Source of the DNA: JASHVB01 sp049522565
GTDB taxonomy: Bacteria; Pseudomonadota; Alphaproteobacteria; Acetobacterales; Acetobacteraceae
NCBI GenBank assembly: GCA_049522565.1
Contig: JBEKNT010000385.1
Location: forward strand, 1-6,646
DNA: 6,646 nt
Direction of reading: 5' to 3'
How positions within the stretch are numbered: position 1 is the first letter of the stretch; every line of letters starts with the position of its first letter. Under the pieces are notes generated by a model. The model did no database searches. It was given only the letters and a program-made list of their open reading frames with translations, and was not told where the DNA came from. Both the position numbers and the translations under genes were made by a program. Positions 1-5,371 of the stretch are shown piece by piece.

Positions 1-526
1 AGCGCGCGGCCTCGCGTCCGGTGAGGAAGCCGGCATAGCACGCCAGTTCCCACACTTTGCGAAACACCCGCTCGGTTGTCTCCAAAAGCGGGACGTTGAC
101 GTTGGCGCCGATATTGAACACCGCGACCTCCAGCGGCGCCACGGCATCCGCGTCGCGCATGAACCGGGCCACCGCAATTTCGTCCCGTGCGTCGAGCGTG
201 TGGCCGACACAGACACCGCCGGCGGCTTCGATCTCCGCCACCAGCGGCGCCAGCTTGTCGCCGTTGCGGCGGCCGCAATGCACGACATAGCCCTCGCGTG
301 CGAAGCGGCGGGCGATCGCGGCGCCGATGTAGTCGCCCGCGCCGACCACCGCGACCGACGCGTTGCGCGCTGCGGCCTGGCGCCCCGGGACATGGGCCGT
401 CGAGGCATTTTCCCCGGGGCCGTTGCCTCCTGACGCATCGCCCCCAGGCCGATTGCCTGCCGGGCCACTGCCTGCCGAGACGTGGCCCCCCTGCGCCCGA
501 TGCATGCCTCGTGCTGCTTCGCTCAT
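1..526 (-). CDS. Short-chain dehydrogenase/reductase (SDR), partial at the window edge
   Basis: The first 175 residues are present; the C-terminus lies beyond position 1. Residues 57-80 form the first beta-strand, glycine-rich turn and helix of an NAD(P)-binding Rossmann fold. The turn reads GAGDYIG (62-68), a variant of the usual TGxxxGIG. An arginine pair follows the second strand (HCGRRNGDK), which hints at NADP(H) preference. DAR at 112-114 fits the adenine-pocket Asp, and FNIGANV (137-143) occupies the place of the usual NNAG. The catalytic Ser, Tyr and Lys are not in the window, so activity cannot be judged and the substrate is unknown. The start at 526 is supported by GGAGGG nine bases upstream. 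The first ~55 residues are an unusual Gly/Pro/Ala/Asn-rich, probably disordered extension built from imperfect repeats; an in-frame ATG at residue 8 would not remove it. The gene diverges from the HxlR regulator and may share its operator. Confidence 0.85.
   Translation of the reverse strand, partial: MSEAARGMHRAQGGHVSAGSGPAGNRPGGDASGGNGPGENASTAHVPGRQAAARNASVAVVGAGDYIGAAIARRFAREGYVVHCGRRNGDKLAPLVAEIEAAGGVCVGHTLDARDEIAVARFMRDADAVAPLEVAVFNIGANVNVPLLETTERVFRKVWELACYAGFLTGREAAR
407..478 (-). repeat. Imperfect repeats coding the N-terminal extension of the SDR
   Basis: Residues 17-40 of the SDR are encoded by three related units. Read on the minus strand these are GCAGGCAGTGGCCCG, GCAGGCAATCGGCCTGGG and, after a short linker, GGAGGCAACGGCCCCGGG. 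They give the peptides AGSGP, AGNRPG and GGNGPG. The segment lies between a good ribosome-binding site and the Rossmann fold, so it is probably translated. It looks like a low-complexity expansion and not a folded domain. Confidence 0.6.
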
Positions 527-544
527 TGACGCCGACCCTCCGTC

Positions 545-573
545 CTACTAACTAGCATCATAATAGTTACTAT
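545..573. promoter_or_regulatory. AT-rich inverted repeat, probable HxlR-family operator
   Basis: CTACTAACTA (545-554) and TAGTTACTAT (564-573) form an inverted repeat with 8 of 10 positions complementary and a 9-base spacer. The core TAACTA/TAGTTA is perfect. The right arm also contains a small palindrome of its own, ATAGT-T-ACTAT (563-573). The site is strikingly AT-rich in a GC-rich region and lies between two divergent start codons. A possible -10 for the rightward regulator, CATAAT (559-564), lies in the spacer and first base of the right arm, without a convincing -35. HxlR/DUF24 dimers bind inverted repeats close to their own promoters, and the adjacent hxlR-type gene is the natural candidate to bind here. 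Confidence 0.55.
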
Positions 574-588
574 GGATGAGGTTGTCCA
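560..588 (-). promoter_or_regulatory. Predicted sigma-70-type promoter of the SDR gene
   Basis: On the minus strand TGGACA (588-583) and TATTAT (565-560) are separated by 17 bases; each matches five of six consensus positions. Transcription would start near 553, leaving a short leader that contains the GGAGGG ribosome-binding site (541-536) ahead of the ATG at 526. The -10 box lies inside the inverted repeat at 545-573, so a protein bound there would block this promoter. This is a prediction from sequence only. Confidence 0.45.
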
Positions 589-1148
589 TGCAGCGTACGA
601 ACTTCGGTGCCATGTCCTGCCCGATCGCCCGCGGGCTGGAGCGGGTGGGCGAATGGTGGAGCATCCTGATCCTGCGCGACGCCTTCGCCGGCATGACGCG
701 GTTCGACGAGTTCCAGCAAAGCCTGGGCATCGCGCCGAACATGCTGACGCGCCGGCTCAACGCGCTGGTGGAGGCGGGCATGCTGGAACGCCAGCGCTAC
801 AGCGAGCACCCGCCGCGCCACGCGTATCACCTGACCGAGCGCGGCCGCGACTTCCGGCCCGTGCTGGTGGCGATGCTCGCCTGGGGGAACCGGCACTTCG
901 CGCCCGAGGGTCCGAGCATCATGATCGTCGATGCGAAGACCGGTGCGGCCGCGGATCCGATCCTGGTCGATCGCACCACCCTGCGGCCGCTGGCGGAGCC
1001 CGACTACAAGCTGGCGCCCGGTCCGGCGGCCACCGCAGCGACCCTGCGACGGCTGGGACTCGGCTCTGGCAGCCTGCTGTGCGCCGAGGCGCGCACCGCG
1101 GCACCGGCCAAAAGACCGGGGCCACGCCGGCAGGCGAGCGCATCATGA
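588..1148 (+). CDS. HxlR-family winged-helix transcriptional regulator
   Basis: A 186-residue DNA-binding protein of the HxlR (DUF24) family, a MarR-like group that often senses electrophiles, quinones or oxidants. The family signature runs from CPIARGLERVGEWWSILILR (residues 11-30), through the recognition-helix region LGIAPNMLTRRLNALVEAGM (46-65), to the wing region ending in HLTERGRDFRPVL (81-93). I chose the ATG at 588 because GAGG lies six bases upstream and family members usually begin with a short MxRTxF-like segment. The in-frame ATG at 576 has no ribosome-binding site and touches the operator. Cys11 occupies the conserved N-terminal position used for redox sensing in some relatives; the only other cysteine is Cys165. 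Residues 105-186 form a tail, with a 110-147 segment (VDAKTG...ILVDRTT...GPAA) that I associate with proteobacterial members, and a basic Pro/Ala-rich end. The stop overlaps the MATE start, so the two are co-translated. Confidence 0.9.
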   Translation: MQRTNFGAMSCPIARGLERVGEWWSILILRDAFAGMTRFDEFQQSLGIAPNMLTRRLNALVEAGMLERQRYSEHPPRHAYHLTERGRDFRPVLVAMLAWGNRHFAPEGPSIMIVDAKTGAAADPILVDRTTLRPLAEPDYKLAPGPAATAATLRRLGLGSGSLLCAEARTAAPAKRPGPRRQASAS

Positions 1149-2668
1149 GCGCGGCAGTGACCAGCATTACGGTGGAGGACGCGGCAGGCATTGCCGATCC
1201 GCTCGTGCCGTCTGTCGGCAACGTCGCCGTCGCGCGCACGCCGTCCGCCGGCGACAGTGGCATGCCGCGACCGGCGCCTGCCGCTGACATTGTCATCTCC
1301 CACCCGCCGGTGGTGCATAGCCCGCGCACCCACATGCTGCTGCACGGGTCGATCATTCCGACCCTGCTGCGGCTGGCCTGGCCGAACATCCTGGTGATGC
1401 TGGCGCAGGCGTCCACCGGACTGATCGAGACCTGGTGGGTCTCGCGTCTCGGCACCGACGCGCTGACCGGTATGGCGCTGGTGTTCCCCGGCTTCATGAT
1501 GATGCAAATGCTGTCCGCGGGCGCCATGGGCGGCGGCATCTCGTCGGCGATCGCCCGCGCGCTGGGCGGCGGGCGGCGCGGCGAAGCCAACGCGCTGGTG
1601 CTGCACGCCATCATCATTAACGTGGCGTTGGGCACGGTGTTTGCCGTGCTGGTGCTGATGTTCGGGCGGCCGCTGTATCGCGCCCTGGGCGGCGAGGCGG
1701 GGTCGCTGGACGCGGCGCTGGCCTACTCCACGGTGGTGTTCGCCGGCACGCCGCTGGTGTGGCTGATGAACGCTCTGGCCAGCGTGATCCGCGGCACCGG
1801 CAACATGTTCGTGCCGTCGCTGGCGATCTGTCTTGGCGTCGTGCTGCTGATCCCGCTGTCGCCGTGCCTGATCTTCGGGATTGGCCCGTTCCCCGCCATG
1901 GGGATCGCCGGCGGCGGCATGGCGGTGATCACCACCACGGTGCTGACCGGCGCGGTGCTGGCCTGGCACGTGTGCTCTGGTCGCAATCTGGCGCGGCTGG
2001 CCTGGTCCCGGCTGCGCTGGCCGCTGTTCGCCGACATCCTGCGGGTCGGCGCGGTGGGCTCGGTCAGCACCTTGCAGACCACGCTGACGGTGGCGTTGAC
2101 CACCGCCCTGGTTGGCGCCGCGGCCGGTCCGGACGCTGTCGCGGGCTATGGCACCGGCAGCCGGCTGGAGTTCCTGCTGGTGCCGCTGGTGTTCGGCCTG
2201 GGAGCGCCGCTGGTCGCGCTCGTGGGCACCAATATCGGGGCTGGGCAGAGGGCCCGGGCGCTGCGAGTCGCGCTGATCGGGGGCGGACTGGCGTTTGCGA
2301 TGACCGAGACGATCGGGGTTGCCGCGGCGCTGTGGCCGCACGCCTGGCTCGGGCTGTTCGGGCATGATCCGAGGATGCTGGCGGCCGGCACGGCGTATCT
2401 GCGCGATGTCGGCCCGACCTATGGGTTCTTCGGGCTCGGCCTGTCGCTGTATTTCGCCTCGCAAGGCGCCGGGCGGTTGTTCTGGCCGCTGCTCGCCGGG
2501 CTGCTGCGCATGGTGATCGCGGTGGGGGGCGGCTGGGTCGTGCTGCGGCTGACCGGGTCGCTGGGGTGGATGTTCGCCGCTCTGGGGGTCGCGCTGGCCG
2601 CGTATGGGCTGACGCTGGGAGCGGCCATCGCGTCGGGGGCATGGTTCCGGCGGGCGCGAGGCGGGTGA
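1145..2668 (+). CDS. MATE-family multidrug/cation efflux transporter
   Basis: A 507-residue inner-membrane antiporter of the MATE family, expected to export drugs or toxic metabolites in exchange for Na+ or H+. Two homologous six-helix halves are visible, about residues 70-270 and 295-495. Recognisable motifs are LAWPNILVMLAQAS in helix 1 (77-90), GGGISSAIARALGGGRRGEAN (129-149) and its counterpart in the second half GTNIGAGQRARALR (361-374), and IRGTGN (215-220). The ATG at 1145 overlaps the regulator's TGA as ATGA, with only a weak AGGCGAG ahead, so translation probably depends on coupling. About 65 mostly polar residues precede helix 1, more than usual for the family. An internal ATG at 1262 (residue 40) is possible but lacks an obvious ribosome-binding site. 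The pairing with an HxlR regulator suggests substrate-induced efflux; the substrate cannot be read from sequence. Confidence 0.93.
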   Translation: MSAAVTSITVEDAAGIADPLVPSVGNVAVARTPSAGDSGMPRPAPAADIVISHPPVVHSPRTHMLLHGSIIPTLLRLAWPNILVMLAQASTGLIETWWVSRLGTDALTGMALVFPGFMMMQMLSAGAMGGGISSAIARALGGGRRGEANALVLHAIIINVALGTVFAVLVLMFGRPLYRALGGEAGSLDAALAYSTVVFAGTPLVWLMNALASVIRGTGNMFVPSLAICLGVVLLIPLSPCLIFGIGPFPAMGIAGGGMAVITTTVLTGAVLAWHVCSGRNLARLAWSRLRWPLFADILRVGAVGSVSTLQTTLTVALTTALVGAAAGPDAVAGYGTGSRLEFLLVPLVFGLGAPLVALVGTNIGAGQRARALRVALIGGGLAFAMTETIGVAAALWPHAWLGLFGHDPRMLAAGTAYLRDVGPTYGFFGLGLSLYFASQGAGRLFWPLLAGLLRMVIAVGGGWVVLRLTGSLGWMFAALGVALAAYGLTLGAAIASGAWFRRARGG

Positions 2669-2679
2669 ATGCAGCAAGG

Positions 2680-2769
2680 CCAGGGCTCTGCCCCCGGCCT
2701 TCGCCGGGGCAGGCTCTGGACCCGCCAGGGGGCTTTGCCCGCGTGAGGTTTCAGGGGCAAAGCCCCTGA
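2680..2769. repeat. Cluster of GC-rich hairpin repeats after the MATE gene
   Basis: Two direct modules, CCAGGGCTCTGCCC (2680-2693) and CCAGGGGGCTTTGCCC (2725-2740), are followed by an inverted relative at 2752-2768. Three hairpins can be drawn. CTGCCCC(C)GGC pairs with GCCGGGGCAG around a CTTC loop (2688-2712, one bulge). GGGC pairs with GCCC around TTT (2730-2740). TCAGGGGC pairs perfectly with GCCCCTGA around AAA (2751-2769). CAGGGGGCTTTG can instead pair over a longer distance with CAAAGCCCCTG (2758-2768). The array begins 11 bases after the MATE stop and could stop or stabilise that transcript, but there is no T-run. It looks like a dispersed extragenic repeat. Confidence 0.65.
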
Positions 2770-2860
2770 CCTTGCTTCGTCCACCCGCCCCGCAGCCACG
2801 GACCTTGCGCGGCGTAGCGCACCGGGCGTAACGCCGTCCCCAGCCGACGGAGAACACCCC

Positions 2861-3421
2861 ATGGCCCGCGTCCCGCTTGTCTCGGAAGCCGATATGACAC
2901 CGCAGCAGCAGCGCGTGTTCGACGCCATGCGGCACGGAAGGCGCAAATCGGCGCCGGTCGGACCGCTCGCCATCGCGATGCACCGACCGGAACTCGCCGA
3001 GGCATGGTCGGCGCTGGGCTTGGTGCTGCGCTTTGATTCCATCTTCGCCCCGCGGCTGCGGGAGTTCACCATTCTGCTGACCGGGCGCTATTGGGACTGC
3101 CAGTTCGAGTGGGTCTCGCACGAAGCGGAAGCCCGCCGTGCCGGCCTCTCAGCGCAATCCATCGAGACGCTACGGCGCGGCGGCACGCAGTTCGAGGCGG
3201 CGGATGAGCAGTTGATCCACGATTACGCGGTGGAGTTGCTGGATAAGCATTGTGTCGGGGATGCGCTGTACGGCAGGGTGCGGGACATGTTTGGCGTATC
3301 CGGCGTGGTCGAGCTGACCGCGCTGATCGGCTACTACGCGATGGTCGCGCTGACGCTGAACGCGCATGAGTTCGGCGTGTCGGATGGGGTAGCCCTGCCG
3401 CTGCTGCCTCGGACGAGGTGA
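2861..3421 (+). CDS. Carboxymuconolactone decarboxylase-family protein
   Basis: A 186-residue all-helical protein of the carboxymuconolactone decarboxylase (CMD/AhpD-like) superfamily. The family core is seen in the segment PVGPLAIAMHRPELAEAW (32-49), in RLREFTILLTGRYWDCQFEW with HE following (65-88), and in VELTALIGYYAMVALTLNAH (150-169). The Cys80-x3-Trp84-x2-His87 pattern is typical of the CMD homologues with no peroxidase role. The CxxC pair needed for AhpD disulfide reductase activity is absent, so an AhpD-type function is unlikely. The real reaction is unknown; relatives occur with aromatic-compound and lactone catabolism genes, but no such genes lie nearby. The start is supported by GGAGA (2849-2853) seven bases upstream. 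It stands alone, separated by hairpin repeats from the MATE gene and by about 620 bases from rplY. Confidence 0.85.
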   Translation: MARVPLVSEADMTPQQQRVFDAMRHGRRKSAPVGPLAIAMHRPELAEAWSALGLVLRFDSIFAPRLREFTILLTGRYWDCQFEWVSHEAEARRAGLSAQSIETLRRGGTQFEAADEQLIHDYAVELLDKHCVGDALYGRVRDMFGVSGVVELTALIGYYAMVALTLNAHEFGVSDGVALPLLPRTR

Positions 3422-3488
3422 TTCACCAGGCTATGCGGACTCAGGGAGCGGCAGTCAGTCGTCCGGGCCGGGCGCCTCGCCCTCGTTC

Positions 3489-3840
3489 ATGATGCCATAC
3501 AGCCTGCTCGTCTGTTCATCGAAAGAGCCCACAGCGCGGCCCTTCGTCACGCGGCAGCGCGTCCTTGTCGAAGCGAAACGTATTGTCTTCGCGGACGATC
3601 GTGGGTCGGTCGCGCCGTATGAGGAGATCGGCCAGGAGATCGGTCCGCTGGACGGCAGCGGGCGCATCGACACGCTGCGGGGTGCCGGCTTCATCGCCGA
3701 CGCACTGCGCCATGACACGCTGCGAGAATTGGTTCGTTATACCAGCAACCCGGAACGACCCAACGAACGGCTGGCGTTGCTCGAGCGGTTGCTGTCCGAC
3801 CGGCCTGACATCCTCCCGGCGGACGCGGCCGTACACCGCC
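3489..3840 (+). pseudogene. Unrecognised coding-like segment; gene relic or hypothetical protein
   Basis: The 624 bases between the CMD gene and rplY contain no gene I recognise. The plus frame opening with ATGATG at 3489 shows a coding signature up to about 3830. By hand count of 3489-3719, G+C is roughly 69, 48 and 78 percent at codon positions 1, 2 and 3. The peptide there is plausible protein, with segments such as EEIGQEIGPLDGSGRIDTLR and a helix-like ERLALLERLL. From about 3840 the frame continues open but becomes Pro/Arg/His-rich low-complexity sequence, and its formal stop at 4172 lies inside rplY. No ribosome-binding site precedes 3489, and the frame is also open upstream of it. A relic of a larger gene, a decayed end, or a small unknown gene with a wrong boundary are all possible. 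The opposite strand is also open, but its codon-position composition is unfavourable. Confidence 0.3.
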
Positions 3841-4001
3841 CGGCCCAGCGGACCGCAGGAAGTCACCTGCGGTTGCCGGCTCCCCCACATCCGGGCCGGC
3901 GCCGCCCCTGGCCGCCTCGCATCCCTCGCGTCAGCGTCTCCCACACCGCGAAACGGCCCGCTGCCTTGCCCCTGGCCCCGCCCTCGGCTAAACCCCGCCC
4001 G

Positions 4002-4025
4002 CGCCGGCACCCCTGGAGGCCGGCG
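4002..4025 (+). promoter_or_regulatory. Hairpin in the rplY leader
   Basis: CGCCGGC (4002-4008) and GCCGGCG (4019-4025) form a perfect 7-bp stem with a 10-base loop, followed by TTT. It ends 9 bases before the AGGAG ribosome-binding site and 20 before the rplY ATG. It could be a leader structure affecting rplY translation or an upstream terminator-like element. bL25 represses its own mRNA in E. coli by binding its leader, so a regulatory role is conceivable, but this short stem does not show the 5S rRNA-like loop E fold that would be needed. Confidence 0.35.
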
Positions 4026-4045
4026 TTTCCCGTCAGGAGCGAACC

Positions 4046-4774
4046 ATGGCCAATGTCGTCACGATCGAGGCCGAGGCACGCGCGCGAGCAGGTAAGGGGG
4101 CGGCGCGGGCGACTCGGCGCGCAGGCAAGGTGCCTGCGGTGGTTTACGGCGCCCATCAACCCCCCAGCCTGATCGCGCTGGAACCGCGCGCCGTGCTGCG
4201 CGAGCTGCATCGGGCGGGCTGGCAGTCCCGCCTCTACGAAATCAAGGTGAACGGCGACGCCACGCGGGCGCTGATCCGCGACGTGCAGTTCCACCCGGTG
4301 AGCGACGCGCCGGAGCATGTCGATTTCCAGCGCCTCGCCCCGGGTGAGCCGATCCGCGTCGCGGTGCCGGTGCATTTCGAGAACGAGGGCCTCAGCCCCG
4401 GCCTGAAGCGCGGCGGCGTGCTGAACGTGATCCGCCACGCCGTGGAGGTCTACTGCGATCCGGAGCAGATCCCGGAGCAATTCGGCGCCAACCTGGCGGA
4501 TCTCGACTTCAACGACAACGTGCGCTGGCACGACCTGACGGGTACCGAACACGCTCGCCCGGTAATCACCGATCGCGACTTCGTCGTCGCCACCGTGGCG
4601 CCGCCCACCAAGGCGCTGGAAGTTGCGGCGGAGCCAGGTGCGGCGGCGGCAGCCCCGGGTGCGGCGGCGGCTCCGGGCGCGGCGGCGACTCCCGCGGGCG
4701 GTGCTCGCGCGGCACCGGCGGCGGCCGCTCGGCCAGCAGCGGGCGGCACCCGCGCGCCCGGCAGGAAGGGCTAG
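4046..4774 (+). CDS. rplY: 50S ribosomal protein bL25 (CTC/TL5 type)
   Basis: A 242-residue bL25 protein that binds 5S rRNA in the central protuberance of the large subunit. The N-terminal 5S-binding barrel spans about residues 5-95, with GKVPAVVYGA (27-36) and RDVQFHPVSDAPEHVDFQRL (78-97) as hallmarks. The C-terminal TL5-like beta domain runs from about 100 to 187, with LKRGGVLNVIRHAVEVYC (120-137) and ITDRDFVVATV (174-184). This makes it the long CTC form, unlike the ~94-residue E. coli protein. Residues 194-242 are a low-complexity Ala/Pro/Gly tail with PGAAA-type repeats (P at 197, 204, 210 and 216) ending in basic RAPGRKG; such tails are common in alphaproteobacterial homologues and are probably disordered. 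AGGAG lies six bases before the ATG. The pth gene begins 18 bases downstream, consistent with one operon. Confidence 0.96.
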   Translation: MANVVTIEAEARARAGKGAARATRRAGKVPAVVYGAHQPPSLIALEPRAVLRELHRAGWQSRLYEIKVNGDATRALIRDVQFHPVSDAPEHVDFQRLAPGEPIRVAVPVHFENEGLSPGLKRGGVLNVIRHAVEVYCDPEQIPEQFGANLADLDFNDNVRWHDLTGTEHARPVITDRDFVVATVAPPTKALEVAAEPGAAAAAPGAAAAPGAAATPAGGARAAPAAAARPAAGGTRAPGRKG

Positions 4775-4792
4775 CGCCGCAAAGGGTTTGCC

Positions 4793-5371
4793 ATGCTGCT
4801 CTGGGTCGGACTCGGCAATCCGGAGCCGGGGATGGCCCGGAACCGGCACAACATCGGCTTCATGGCGCTGGACACGATTGCCATCCGCCACGGGTTCTCC
4901 CCGTGGCGGCAGCGCTTCAAGGGGCTGGTGTGCGAGGGCAGCATCGACGGCGAGAAGGTGCTCGCGCTGAAGCCGCAGACCTATATGAACGCCTCAGGCG
5001 AGTCGGTGCAGGCGGCCGTGGCGTTCTACAAGCTGCCGATCGAGGCGATCACCGCCTTCCATGACGAGCTGGACTTGGTGCCCGGCAAGGTGCGGGTGAA
5101 GCGCGGCGGCGGCGCGGCCGGGCATAACGGGCTGCGCAGCATGGACCGGCAGTTGGGCTCGCCGGACTACTGGCGGGTGCGGCTGGGCATCGGCCATCCC
5201 GGCGACAAGGCGCGGGTGCTGGGCCACGTGCTGGGCGAGTTCGTCGCCGCCGACCGGGAATGGCTGCTGCCGGTGCTGGACGCCGTGGCGGACGCGGCGC
5301 CGCTGCTGGCCGGGGGCAAGCCCGAGGACTTCATGACGCGCGTTGCGCTGCTGGTGCAGGGGCCGAAATAG
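4793..5371 (+). CDS. pth: Peptidyl-tRNA hydrolase
   Basis: A 192-residue cytosolic enzyme that cleaves the ester bond of peptidyl-tRNAs dropped by ribosomes, freeing tRNA for reuse. Length matches the bacterial Pth family (E. coli 194). The expected active-site residues are all present: Asn9 in VGLGNPEPG (5-13), the catalytic His19 in RNRHNIGF (16-23), Asn66 in YMNASGES (64-71), Asp91 in FHDELDL (89-95) and Asn112 in GAAGHNGLRS (107-116). The start at 4793 is preceded by AAAGGG six bases upstream, just after the rplY stop. The stop codon abuts the ychF ATG without a single base between, so the two are probably translationally coupled. Nothing about the protein is unusual. Confidence 0.97.
   Translation: MLLWVGLGNPEPGMARNRHNIGFMALDTIAIRHGFSPWRQRFKGLVCEGSIDGEKVLALKPQTYMNASGESVQAAVAFYKLPIEAITAFHDELDLVPGKVRVKRGGGAAGHNGLRSMDRQLGSPDYWRVRLGIGHPGDKARVLGHVLGEFVAADREWLLPVLDAVADAAPLLAGGKPEDFMTRVALLVQGPK

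Noticed and set aside
576..587. An upstream ATG at 576 as start of the HxlR regulator
   Set aside because: No ribosome-binding site precedes it and it would sit against the operator; the ATG at 588 has GAGG at proper spacing and fits the family N-terminus.
2806..2821. Small hairpin TGCGC-N6-GCGCA before the CMD gene
   Set aside because: The stem is only 5 bp, with no link to the ribosome-binding site or a promoter that I can see.
1004..3121. A 705-codon open frame on the minus strand across the MATE and CMD genes
   Set aside because: Its product is a Gln/Arg/His-rich mixture without domains, typical of antisense frames in GC-rich DNA, and it opposes two well-supported genes.
3470..3482. Small hairpin GGGCG-CCT-CGCCC as a terminator of the CMD gene
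   Set aside because: The stem is only 5 bp, is not followed by a T-run, and is of a kind expected by chance in GC-rich sequence.
3516..4010. Minus-strand open frames in the gap between CMD and rplY
   Set aside because: For the frame ending at 3455, the favoured codon positions are the wrong way round (position 2 richer in G+C than position 1). Neither frame gives a recognisable product, and the plus frame fits coding DNA better.
3863..4891. A 342-codon minus-strand open frame opposite rplY
   Set aside because: It is an Arg/His-rich shadow of the bL25 gene with no recognisable domain.
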